Assembly (NCBI GenBank): GCA_009885445.1
Contig: VFKQ01000297.1
Coordinates: 1-22,949 of the forward strand
DNA length: 22,949 nt
Origin: Anaerolineaceae bacterium
GTDB taxonomy: Bacteria; Chloroflexota; Anaerolineae; Anaerolineales; Villigracilaceae
Direction of reading: 5' to 3'
Positions 1 to 10,200 of the stretch are shown piece by piece. Position numbers and translations under genes: made by a program. The notes beneath the pieces were generated by a model, which saw nothing but the letters and a program-made list of their open reading frames with translations, did no database searches and was not told the DNA's origin. Numbering within the stretch: position 1 is the first letter of the stretch; every line of letters begins with the position of its first letter.

Positions 1-338
1 AATGGGCCGACATGATGGACCGCGACATCTCGCGCACCACACTCGAATCATTCTTCGCCAGCATCGGCTCATTGCGCCGCACCGACCTGCGCCCCAGCCT
101 CTATCAAGTCAACGCGCCCGTGCTGGGCATGTATGGCGACAAGGATATCGTGGTGCATCCTAAACAATGGAAGCCTCTGCAAGAAGGCGCGCCCAACGCG
201 CGCATTGAGCTTTTCCCGCAGGCCGGTCACTTCATCATGCTGGATGAACCCGAATCATTTGCGGAAAAACTTAAGTCCTTTCTCGACGAAGAAATTCCCG
301 CCCCGCCACTCCCCACCATCGAGAACCTGACCCTATGA
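1..338 (+). CDS. alpha/beta hydrolase, C-terminal part (5' end outside window)
   Basis: The reading frame is open from the left edge (first full codon at position 3), so this is the 3' end of a longer gene. The visible 112 or so residues match the C-terminal third of an alpha/beta-hydrolase fold protein: the segment PVLGMYGDKDIVV carries the usual catalytic Asp position, and AGHFIMLDEP carries the catalytic His followed by the helix seen in this fold. The nucleophile elbow lies outside the window, so activity cannot be judged. The stop codon overlaps the next start (ATGA at 335-338), which implies translational coupling and a common operon. The C-terminus resembles that of the second hydrolase that closes the operon at 12948. 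The fold is confident; the substrate is unknown. Confidence 0.85.
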   Translation, partial: WADMMDRDISRTTLESFFASIGSLRRTDLRPSLYQVNAPVLGMYGDKDIVVHPKQWKPLQEGAPNARIELFPQAGHFIMLDEPESFAEKLKSFLDEEIPAPPLPTIENLTL

Positions 339-964
339 ATTCAGACCCCAGCGGATTCTTCATATCGAACCGAATGGGGCGCATCCTACTACAAGCGACG
401 CACGAAACCATCGGGGACACACCCCTGCGCTCCGTGCCGGACTTTGTGCGGCTTGCCCTCCCCAGCGACTCACTCCCCCCGAGCGACGGGCAACGCGCCT
501 TCTCATTTGAAACCGTCAGCCAATTGCACAGCGCGCTCGAAAACGTCTACGGCCAGCAAAGCGGGCGAGGCCTGGCCCTGCTCATCGGGCGCGCCTGCTT
601 CAAATATGGCATGCGTCAACTCAGCGAACCGCTCGGTTTTGACCACACAGATTTTCGTCTACTCCCCCATGTGCGCAAACTGCAAACCGCCGCGCAAGCG
701 GCCACAAATCTGCTCCGCGCTGAAAGCGACGTGCTCATCCACATGGAAAAGCGCGATGGCAAATTGCTCTGCCATGTCGAGCGCTGTCCGCTCTGCCACC
801 AACGCACCAGCGACTCGCCCGCCTGTCATCTCGTTGTAGGACTGTTACAGGAATCATTCGGCTGGTTGAGCGGTGGTAAGATATTTAATATCAAAGAAAC
901 GCTGTGCATTGCGCGCGGCGAACCCACCTGCACATTTGAAATTGACCTGAACCCGATCACTTAA
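335..964 (+). CDS. V4R (4-vinyl reductase / hydrocarbon-binding) domain protein
   Basis: A 209-residue protein. Its C-terminal half (about 115-205) has the V4R pattern: C146, the pair C151/C154 (CPLC), C164 in SPAC, then the terminal block with GG, KIFNIKETLCIARGEPTC and C191/C199. V4R domains are small-ligand binding modules found in BchJ-type proteins and in aromatic-responsive regulators such as XylR. The conserved cysteines in this family suggest metal binding. The N-terminal half is not recognised; it may be a partner or dimer region. The start is fixed by the 4-nt ATGA overlap with the upstream hydrolase. The next gene begins 9 nt after the stop. There is no output domain, so it probably acts as a stand-alone ligand sensor or carrier for the operon. 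That role is inference. Confidence 0.75.
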   Translation: MNSDPSGFFISNRMGRILLQATHETIGDTPLRSVPDFVRLALPSDSLPPSDGQRAFSFETVSQLHSALENVYGQQSGRGLALLIGRACFKYGMRQLSEPLGFDHTDFRLLPHVRKLQTAAQAATNLLRAESDVLIHMEKRDGKLLCHVERCPLCHQRTSDSPACHLVVGLLQESFGWLSGGKIFNIKETLCIARGEPTCTFEIDLNPIT

Positions 965-973
965 AAACCATCC

Positions 974-2260
974 ATGCTTAAAGTCATCTTGCCCACCAAC
1001 CAACGCATTCCGCCATTCAACGAACCCGCCCGCGACCTACGCATTCAAAACCAGCCGTTGTGGCTGTGGCAACGCAATATGCTCGCGCCCTACGTGACTC
1101 GCGAGCTAGAGTTAACTCCGCAAGACTCGATGCCACGCACCCGCGAAGCCACCATTGTGCATCGTAATAATTTATTTTTCAACGAGCCTTACATTGAAGC
1201 CTTCATCAGTCAGGCCCAAAAACGCGGACGCGCCTGCCGCGCCGCCTTTTCGGCAGATGACCCAGCCTTCCGCGAGCACGCCCTGCCCCTCTCCAGCTCC
1301 TACACCCCGGCGGGTAGCATCTATCTCGCGGACTTATGGTATTACCCTCACGGCCCGGTGGCAGATGCCGAGCCGCTGGTCATAGATTTGCAATCGAAAG
1401 AAGTTGGCTATTACCATGTGCCCACCTACATGGCCGACCAAAGCGGCGACTTGATCTTTCAAGTGCCGCACCGCTCTCTGCTGGCCATCGATTCGTGGAT
1501 TCATATTTTCATCGCCGATATCGTATTTGGCCTGTTCGGGCGCGGATTGCGCTTTGAAACGCGCCTGAATAACGAGCTGGGTTATAAATTAAAAATCCTG
1601 GGCAAGGCTTTGTATGAAGGCCGGCAAATATTGCAATGCTCCGAGTTGGTGACGGTCGGCAAAAATTGTATCATTGACCCGAGCGCCGTCATCCACGGCC
1701 CGACGACCATCGGCGACAACGTCACCATTAACGCGGGCGCCGTCATTGAGAATTGCATCATCGGCAACAATGTGAACATCTCGCAGGATGTGCAACTCAT
1801 GCTCTCAGTTGTGGGCGACGGGGCCTTTCTGCCCTTCCGCACCGCGCTGTTTATGACCACCGTGATGGAAAATTCCATGATCGCGCAAAACACCTGCTTG
1901 CAAATGTGTGTGGTGGGCCGCAACACCTTCATTGGAGCCGGAAACACATTCACAGATTATAATTTGATCCCCGCACCCATCCGCGCCCTGGACGGGCGAC
2001 ACGAATTGAGCGCCTCAAACCGCCCGGTCATTGGCGGATGCGTGGGCCACAATTGTCGTCTCGGCTCGGGCCTGATCATTTACCCGGCGCGCACCATCGA
2101 GTCAGATGTCGTCTTGGTGGCCTCGTCCGAGCGGCGCGTGATTGACCGCGATATCCATTACGAAGAAAGCGACCACCACCGCTTAAAGACTGCCAGCTTG
2201 CATCGCCGCTTGTACCCGCGCGGCGACGAATCAAGCGGCGCGGAGGTGGAATCCTGGTAG
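974..2260 (+). CDS. left-handed beta-helix (hexapeptide-repeat) protein
   Basis: A 428-residue protein. From about residue 225 to 395 it shows tandem hexapeptide-type repeats of the [LIV]-G-x-x-x-x kind (for example IIDPSAVIHGPTTIGDN, then VIENCIIGNNVNIS, and later VVGRNTFIGAGNTF). These mark a left-handed parallel beta-helix as found in acyltransferases and sugar-nucleotide pyrophosphorylase C-termini. The N-terminal 225 residues are not recognised; they contain a hydrophobic stretch near 180-195 (WIHIFIADIVFGLFG). I see no GT-A nucleotidyltransferase signature. It sits 9 nt after the V4R gene and 4 nt before the AAR-like gene, so it is translated with them. An acyl- or sugar-transferase or a scaffold role is possible; the fold is more certain than the reaction. 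Confidence 0.7.
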   Translation: MLKVILPTNQRIPPFNEPARDLRIQNQPLWLWQRNMLAPYVTRELELTPQDSMPRTREATIVHRNNLFFNEPYIEAFISQAQKRGRACRAAFSADDPAFREHALPLSSSYTPAGSIYLADLWYYPHGPVADAEPLVIDLQSKEVGYYHVPTYMADQSGDLIFQVPHRSLLAIDSWIHIFIADIVFGLFGRGLRFETRLNNELGYKLKILGKALYEGRQILQCSELVTVGKNCIIDPSAVIHGPTTIGDNVTINAGAVIENCIIGNNVNISQDVQLMLSVVGDGAFLPFRTALFMTTVMENSMIAQNTCLQMCVVGRNTFIGAGNTFTDYNLIPAPIRALDGRHELSASNRPVIGGCVGHNCRLGSGLIIYPARTIESDVVLVASSERRVIDRDIHYEESDHHRLKTASLHRRLYPRGDESSGAEVESW

Positions 2261-2264
2261 GTTC

Positions 2265-3350
2265 ATGGACTCCTTTGCCTTTATCATTCATCCGATCAGC
2301 GTTAAGAGAGATGTCAGCCGCAAGTTCCCATTTTTGGGGCGCATCTTAAGCGAGCGCCAGATCGAATTTTTTTCGCAGTACTTCCCCCCTGTTTATTTAT
2401 CTGAAATTGAAGGCATCACCTCGGCCGCCACTGGGCGCGAGGTGAAAGGCTGGCTGATTGCCTGCCCCTTTACGCCACGCCAAATGGTGGAGTTGCCCGA
2501 AGGGCGCGTCTATCGTAAGATTATCCAAAGCGGAGAAATGGCCGAGCGCCTCGGCGCACAAATTTTGGGCCTGGGCGCGTTCACCTCGGTGGTGGGTGAC
2601 GCTGGCATGACGATTGCACAAGCACTCAAGATACCCGTCACCACTGGCGATTCGTATACAGTGGCGATGGCCGTGCAAGCGATTCGTGATGCGGCGCAGG
2701 TGATGGAGATTCCACTTGAGTCTGCGACGGCGGCGGTGGTGGGCGCGACCGGCGCAATCGGCAGTGTATGCGCCGAACTGCTGGCTGAAGAGGTGGGCCA
2801 TTTGATCTTGATCGGCCAAAGGGAGAATCGGCTGGAGGAACTGCACACCCGCCTGCGGGCGCGGGCACGAGGCGAGGTATCGATGAGCACGGACATGTCC
2901 AAATTGTCAAGTGCGCAGTTGATTCTGACGGTGACCAGCGCGCTACATGACGTAATTCGGCCAGAGCATTTGCAGGCGGGGAGCGTCGTCTGTGATGTGG
3001 CCCGCCCCCGTGACGTTTCTGCAATGGTCGCCGCGGCAAGAAATGATATATTAGTGATTGATGGCGGAATGGTGGACGTGCCAGGCCGCGTTGATTTCCA
3101 CTTTAATTTTGGTTTCCCGCCCGGCAAGGCTTATGCCTGCATGGCTGAGACGATTGCCCTGGCGCTCGAAGGCCGTTTTGAAGATTACACGCTGGGCAAA
3201 CAAATTACGCGCGAACGTGTTGATGAAATTACATCCATTGCGCACAAGCACGGATTTCGCATGAGCGGATTCCGTTCTTTTGAAAAAGAAGTCACACAAG
3301 AACATATCTCTGCCGTGCGCGCAAATGCAAAGCGCGCGAGGCGCAACTAA
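2265..3350 (+). CDS. long-chain acyl-ACP reductase (AAR)-like oxidoreductase
   Basis: A 361-residue protein that aligns by eye, end to end, with cyanobacterial fatty acyl-ACP reductase (about 340 residues). Shared landmarks in the same order are GAFTSVV (104-110), TTGDSYTVAMAV (126-137), the Rossmann loop GATGAIGS (160-167), VIDGGMVD (264-271) and KAYACMAETIALALEG (288-303). Cys292 sits where the AAR acyl-thioester cysteine lies (about residue 294). AAR reduces acyl-ACP to fatty aldehyde with NADPH. Cyanobacteria pair it with aldehyde-deformylating oxygenase, which is not visible here. The C-terminus is longer and basic. It starts 4 nt after the beta-helix gene and ends 14 nt before a response regulator. 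A shikimate-dehydrogenase-like or regulatory NAD(P)-binding role is an alternative; the substrate is inferred from homology only. Confidence 0.72.
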   Translation: MDSFAFIIHPISVKRDVSRKFPFLGRILSERQIEFFSQYFPPVYLSEIEGITSAATGREVKGWLIACPFTPRQMVELPEGRVYRKIIQSGEMAERLGAQILGLGAFTSVVGDAGMTIAQALKIPVTTGDSYTVAMAVQAIRDAAQVMEIPLESATAAVVGATGAIGSVCAELLAEEVGHLILIGQRENRLEELHTRLRARARGEVSMSTDMSKLSSAQLILTVTSALHDVIRPEHLQAGSVVCDVARPRDVSAMVAAARNDILVIDGGMVDVPGRVDFHFNFGFPPGKAYACMAETIALALEGRFEDYTLGKQITRERVDEITSIAHKHGFRMSGFRSFEKEVTQEHISAVRANAKRARRN

Positions 3351-3364
3351 TTTCGGAGGCTGGT

Positions 3365-4264
3365 ATGGGAAAACCAAGATTGTTGGTCGTTGAAGACGAT
3401 GCCGATATCGCCAACATGCTCAAGATTTATTTCAGCGGCATGGAGTATGAGGTGGATGTTGCATCGCGTGGCAGTGCGGCGTTGGAAAAGACGCGCTCTG
3501 TCTTGCCGCATTTAATCGTGCTAGATATCATGTTGCCAGATATTGACGGCTATGAGGTCTGTCGCGCTCTGCGCACCAACACGCGCACCAGCCATATCCC
3601 GGTCATCTTTTTAACGCAGAAGGATGAACGCAGTGACAAACTGCAGGGCCTTGAGTTGGGCGCGGATGATTACATTACCAAGCCCTTCGATATTGAGGAA
3701 CTTAAACTGCGCGTGCAGGGGGCGATCCGCCGCTCTGAGCGCGAGAGTCTCACCGATCCGCGCTCAGGACTTCCCGCCGGGCGGCTGATCGAGGAGCAGT
3801 TGCGCCGCATCATCCGCCAGGACGATTGGTCGCTGATTGACATGCGCGTGAGTAATTTTGACGGCTTCCGCGATGTGTATGGCTTTGTGGCTGGCGATGA
3901 TGTATTGCGCTTTACTGCGATGTTGCTCAACGAAGTGGTGGACGGAATGGGCACCACAAAAGATTTCATTGGTCACGCGGGCGGCGATAATTTTATTTTG
4001 ATCACCAACTACGAAAGAGCCGACGCAATCCGCGACAAGATTAAGGCGCGCTTCGCCGAGGAAGTGCAGACGCACTATAACTTCATGGATCGCCAGCAGG
4101 GGTACATCCTCGTGCCCAAAGGCGACAGCGCTCCCGTAAAGACTGGCTTTATGACTCTGTCCACTGGTAGCATTTCTCCGAAACAACAATCATTTGCCGA
4201 TATTCGCGAGATTACCGAAATGGCGGCGGAGGCCCGACGCCTGGACGCGGCCGCAACCGCTTAA
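3365..4264 (+). CDS. response regulator: REC domain plus degenerate GGDEF domain
   Basis: A 299-residue protein with a strong start (GGAGG about 7 nt before ATG). The REC domain (4-122) has the acidic pair D11/D12, phospho-acceptor D54 in VLDIMLPD, T84 and K106 in YITKPFD. Residues about 127-295 follow the GGDEF fold (LTDPRSGLPAGRLIEEQL, then FDGFRDVYGFVAGDDVLR), but the signature at 206-210 reads GGDNF. The catalytic Glu is therefore Asn, and no RxxD inhibitory site precedes it. Cyclic-di-GMP synthesis is unlikely; a GTP-binding or protein-interaction output is more plausible. It lies directly before the giant kinase, 19 nt from the preferred kinase start, and is a likely phosphorylation target of it. 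Confidence 0.88.
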   Translation: MGKPRLLVVEDDADIANMLKIYFSGMEYEVDVASRGSAALEKTRSVLPHLIVLDIMLPDIDGYEVCRALRTNTRTSHIPVIFLTQKDERSDKLQGLELGADDYITKPFDIEELKLRVQGAIRRSERESLTDPRSGLPAGRLIEEQLRRIIRQDDWSLIDMRVSNFDGFRDVYGFVAGDDVLRFTAMLLNEVVDGMGTTKDFIGHAGGDNFILITNYERADAIRDKIKARFAEEVQTHYNFMDRQQGYILVPKGDSAPVKTGFMTLSTGSISPKQQSFADIREITEMAAEARRLDAAATA

Positions 4265-4283
4265 TGATGGAGTCAGGCGCGGC

Positions 4284-7200
4284 ATGTTTCCCAATCTAGG
4301 TCTCGGCCCGGGACTCCTAATATCCAGCTTTGTAGTGATCATGCTGGTGTTCGGATTCACACGCTTTGCGCGGCGCAAGCCGGCCCAAGGCGCTGTGTTT
4401 CCGCCGCCCTTCCCCGAGTTTACATCTCAATCGAATGATGGCGTGGTCATCGTCCAGCCCGGCGGGCGCGTGGAATATGTCAACGCGCTGGCGCGTGAAT
4501 GGTTTGGCATGAACGCCACCGAGACTCCAGACCTGGAGCGGCTGACGCGGCGCACCCGTCCCGCCGAGGATTTTCTGGACTTGTGCGTAAGCGAGGGACA
4601 GAAAAGATTTTCGGTGAATGGCCGCCTGACCGAGGCGACCTCCTATCGCATCCCCGGCTACAACCCGCTGACATTGATCTCCCTGCGCCCGTTGAGCATG
4701 GCCCTAGATGTCGGGCAAACGGATGAGCAGGTCCAGTTTTCATCGTCCTTCCTGAATGTCATTGCAGACTTTAGCAAAAGTGTCAGTGCCAGCCTGGGAT
4801 TAAATACCACCCTGCTGGCTATTTTTCAAAATGTCGGACGGCTGATTCCCGCCGATATGTTTGAAATCAAGGTGCAGGATCCAAAATTACAATCCCTGAA
4901 TATATATAAATATGATGAAAGCGGACCCGTGGCGCAAGCCGTGCGCGTCAGCGCCTCGCAGTTTGGCGCGCTTTCGCAAACCGTGATAACCAGCCAGCAA
5001 CCGCTTTTTGCTCCGCACGGAAAACTTCCCGGGCAGACTGCGCAACTCGCTGGCCTGGTGAAGGCCTATGTGGGCGTACCCCTGCTCGCAGAGGCGCAGT
5101 TTGTCGGCACACTCGAAATGGGTCAGATCAGCGCCAGTAACTTCACCCAGCAAACGTTGGACCTGTTGCAATTGTTGGCCGGACAATCTGCCGTTGCCAT
5201 TCGTAACGCCCTCGAATTTGAAGCCACTCAGGAGCGCGCCGCAGAGCTGGGCGGCCTGGCCCGTCTGTCGCTGGCCGCTGGCGCCATTCAAGATCCAAAA
5301 GAACTTTTCTCGCGCCTGGTAGAAACAATCTTCCCGCTGTTTGAAATTGACATTGTGGGCTTTCTGCTCTACGACGCCACAGACCATACGCTGGCCGCGC
5401 AAATTCCTTTTCACGGCCTGCCGTCTAATGTGGTCTCGGTCTATCGTTCGTTCATTCAACCCGAAAGCCCTGCTGAACAAATTCTGCTCGGTCAGCAAGC
5501 CATCATCAGCCGCGATGCGCCACGCGAAGCGAGCTTGCGTGAACTCGGCCTGCACGAAATCGCCCAACTAGCCAGCATCCGCGACGCGGCTTTCATTCCC
5601 ATGCTCTCGGGCGGACGCCTGGTTGGATACCTGCAACTCTCGAATCATAGCAAGGGCTCGACCGAATTCAGCGCCGACGAATTACGCCTGGCCAAAATTA
5701 TCGCCAGTCAGGCCGCGACCATTATTGATAACTCAGTACTGGTGCAACAGGCGCGTCAACGTGGACAGCGCTCAGAGTCTTTGCGGCGCATTGCCAACCT
5801 GGTGGCCTCCTCGGCCACGCTGGATGAAATCCTGCATTATTCAATGCAGGAACTCAGCAAACTGCTCAACACAGATACCGCCTCCATTTATTTACTTCAC
5901 ACGCAAACCAACCAGTTGAGCCTGCACAGCGAATCCGCTTCAGGTCTGCGACCCGAAACGCTGAAAAGCGTGGCGCACCTGGATGTCACTGAAAGCGAGT
6001 ACAGACTCACCACGGTCTCAGGCACCCAACGTCCGTTCCTCTCGGGCCGCCTGAGCGCAGATGAACGCGTCTCGGCGGCGTATCGCTCCATCGTGGAGGC
6101 CATGCGCATCGAGTCGGTCATCATCGTGCCGTTGATCGCCCGTGAGCGCAGTGTGGGCGAACTTCTGCTGGGCAGTCGCAATACCGACTTCTTCAACTCT
6201 CTCGATCTACAAATCCTCTCCACTGCGGCGGGACTGCTGGCCGCCGCGGTGGAGGGCGCCGCCCTGCTCAATCAAACAGATGAAACCCTGCGCCGACGCG
6301 TGGAGCAATTGACCGCCATCACGCACGTCACACGCGAACTCAACAACACCGCAGACATCGGCCAACTACTCGACACAATCTACGAGCAGAGCCTGCAAAT
6401 CACACATGCCGACTGCGGCTCGCTCCTGCTCTTTGACCCGGCCTCCGACCCGCTCGATCCACGCGTGACCGTTCGGCTGGGTTGCCAGGTCGAGGAGCCT
6501 TTATCCGCGCTGACACGTCAGGTGGTGGCCAGCAAGAAGCCCTTGCTGATCACCGATTTCAGCAACAACCTCACGCCCGCGCCGCACGCAGACGTAAACT
6601 CGGCCATGGTCGCGCCCATTCTACACAACGAAAAATTGCTAGGCATTATTAACCTACATTCCTTCCAGCCCAACTTCTTCGAGCAGACCAGCCTAGACAG
6701 CCTGCAAACTCTGGCTATACAAACTGCGCTGGCCATCGGCAACACTCAGCGCTATCAAGAACAGCGCGCCGCCGCTGACCAGCTTCAACGCCGCACCACG
6801 GCGCTCTCGCACCTTGCCGACATCACCACTTCACTCGATCATCGCGAACCGCTTGAAAAGTCGCTACGTTCCATTGCCACTTCCATTCAAGAGGCCACCC
6901 CCTTTCAAGTGGCGCTAATCAGCGTCTACGAACCCGACACGGGCCTGCTCCGCCGCGTGGCCGGCGCGGGACTTCCACAAGACACAATGGAAGAGTTACT
7001 CAGCCGCAAACAACCTCTGCTTAGTTTGCAACAACTGATGCGGCCTGAATTCAAATATGGGCGCACCTACTTTATCCCCAGCGATCAAACTCCAGTGATT
7101 CCAGCCGACGTGCACTCCATCATCCCCGAAACAGTGACCAATCTGGCCCCTTCGCCCAACTCTTGGAATCAAGACGACATCATGCTCGTCTTGCTCGAGG

Positions 7201-10200
7201 ACGCCAACGCCAACCCCATCGGCCTGATCAGTCTCGATGCGCCGGCAGACGCTATGCGCCCTGACCAACCCAGCCTCGAAACCATTGAGATCTTTGCCTC
7301 ACAAGCGGCTGTAGCCATCGTCAACCATCATCAATTTACTGAAATGCGCGGGCGCATCGAATCGCTTTCAGCAGGCTTGCAACGACAACAACGTCTGCTC
7401 TCCGTCACGCAAAATGACCTGCCCATCCTTTTGCGCAAGGACCTGGAACAGACCATTTCTGTACACGACCTTGAACGCCGCGCCCAACGCATCCGCGCCG
7501 GGTTAGCCATCACCGAAACCGTCAGTCGTCAATTAGATACCCCCTCCGCCCTGCTGGCCCTCGGGCGTGAAGTGCTGACCCAATTGGGCATGTCCATCGC
7601 CATGATCGCCGAAGATGCCCCCGATGGCCCGCGCCTTCTGCATGTATTGGGCAGTGTGCCGCGCGCCACCAACCCCGAGGCCCTCTTTGGTCAACGCAAT
7701 CCCCTGCGCACCTGCCTGCAAACCGGCGAACCCATCATCGTGGTCAACCTCGACGAAAATGATGAATGGCGCGACTCGGCGCTAATCACATCCTTGCGCG
7801 CCAAATCGCTCATCTGCCTGCCCATCAACATTGGCGAGCGCACCGTGGCCGGCATGTTGGCCATCTCCACCGAACCCATCCCCAGCCTCACCAGCGAAGA
7901 CCGTCAGGTCTATCTGCAAATCGCGCGCCAGGCCTCGGTGGTTTTGCAAAATATTTCCCTGCTCAACGAAACCCGCCGCCGCCTTCAAGAAGTAAATCTC
8001 CTACTCGACTTCAGCCGCGAACTGAGCGGACTGAACCCCGATCACATGGTCAACTCTTTGCTCGAAAGCTCACGGCGCGTCCTGCCCGCCGCCCATGCTG
8101 GCGCAGTCTTGCTCTGGGACAGCCAACTCTTGCGCCTCGTGCCGCGCGCAGTCTCCGGTTATGCCGACAACGAAGGCATGAAAACCATCACCTTCACCCC
8201 CGGCGAAAGCCTGCCCGGCATCGTCTACGCCAGCGGAAAACCCCGCCGCGTAGACGAAGTAAACTTCACCCGCGACTATCCCCTCAGCGCCGAAGGGCTG
8301 ATGATCTACCGCCAATCCACCGGCGGACGGTTGCCAGTCTCAAGCCTGCTCGTGCCCATTTTGGCCGGCGACCAAAACCTGGGCGTGCTGGTGTTAGACA
8401 ACTTCAACACCCCCGCGGCCTTCAAACAAGATGATGAAACCCTGCTCACCTCGCTCGCGCAACAAGTGGCCCTCTCGCTCGAAAATGTGCGCCTCGCGCA
8501 AGCCACACAAGTCCGCGCCAGTCAATTGGAGGCGCTCACCAACGTGGCCACCACCATTAGCTCCAGCCTGCAAAGCCGCGAGCTAATCACCTCGTTGCTC
8601 GATCAAATGGTCAACATCCTGCCCTACGACACAGCCACCCTCTGGCTTCGTGAAAAAGAACAACTAACCGTAGCCGCCGCGCGCGGCTTCCCCGATACTG
8701 AGCACCGCCTCGGCCTCAACGTAAAAGTGGCCGACAGCACCCTCTTCAAACAAATGATTCGCACCGGCCAGACCATCTCGGTGGCCGACGTGCGCGAAGA
8801 TGCGCGCTTCCCCAGCCTCGAAGCCCCGCGCCTTTCATGGATGGGCATTCCCCTCGTTGCCAAAGGCGAAGTGATCGGCCTGATCGCCCTAGAAAAATGG
8901 CAAGCCAGCTTTTATACCCGCGAACACATTCAAGTGGGCACCACCTTTTCCAGCCAAGCGGCGGTGGCCCTTGAAAATGCAAGACTATTTGAAGAAAGCC
9001 TCGGACGCGCCTCCGAACTGGATCAGCGCTCACAACGCCTGGCCCTGCTCAACCGCTTCTCATCCGCCCTAAGCGGGTTGCTCGACCTGGACAAGATCCT
9101 CGAGCTGACGGCGGAAGAACTGCTGACCGCCATGAGCGCACAGCGCATTTCGCTGGTGGCCTTCGAGCGCGGACAGACCCGCCTCAAACTAGTATTGCCT
9201 CGCACACGCCGACCCGCCCCACGGTCCGTGCCCGATGCGCCCATCTTCGCCCGCCTGCGCGATTCGCAGGGAGTCTTCACCAGCGAGAACGTCGCCAACG
9301 AGGCCGAACTTCGTCCTCTGCTTGAATTTTTGGGCGCAGACACCGAGCGACTCATGATTCTATCGATGGGCACCAGCGAGGCGCGTTTCCTCCTGCTCAT
9401 TCACGCCGACAGTAATACGCGCTTTGGCACGAATGAAATCGAATTGGCGCGCACCGTGGGCAACCAGGCTTCCATCGCGCTGGAAAATGCGCGCCTGTAT
9501 CAGGCCACTTTGCAAACTGCCGAGCGCCTGACCGTACTTAACAAAGCCAGTAGTGAAATCAGCTCAAGCCTGGATGCCGAGGAGATCTACGCATATGTTC
9601 ACCGCGCCGCACAACGCCTGATGCCCGTTGAATCATTTGTGATCGCGTTGTTGAATAAAGAAAAGCAGGAAATCGAAGGCGTCTATCTGGTGGACGGTGA
9701 GACGCGCTCGCCCATGCAACGCATCGCACTGGGTCAGGGCTTGAGCGGACGCATCATTGCCTCGGGTGAGCCTTTTATTCTGCACGAATCTGCACAGGCC
9801 GATTCGCTGGGCGGCGTCACGTATGGCAATCAGGGTACGCCACAATCCATCCTGGCTGTGCCGATGATGCTGGGCAACGAAACCATCGGTATGCTCTCTG
9901 CGCAAAGTTACCAGCCAAATATGTACACCAATGACGATGCGCAAATTCTGAGTACACTCGCCAACCAGGCCATCGTGGCCATTCAGAACGCGCGCCTGTT
10001 TGCCGAAACGCAACGCCTGGCCGAGGAACTCGAACAGCGCGTGGTGGAGCGCACCGCGCAACTCCAGCGCGAACAACAAAATACTGAAACCCTCCTGCGC
10101 ATTCTCACCGAAGTCTCTTCGAGCCTCGACCTCGACCGCGCCCTCAACCGCACGCTGGCGCTACTTAACGAAGCGATTAGCGCCGAGCAAGGCACGATCA

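Noticed and set aside
4194..4283. Upstream in-frame ATG giving a kinase 30 residues longer
   Set aside because: It overlaps the response regulator by 71 nt and puts a basic stretch before the transmembrane helix; ATG 4284 gives a normal membrane anchor.
7766..8434. 222-codon plus-strand frame inside the kinase gene
   Set aside because: It is Arg/Pro/His-rich with no recognisable domain, the usual composition of an out-of-frame reading of GC-rich coding sequence.
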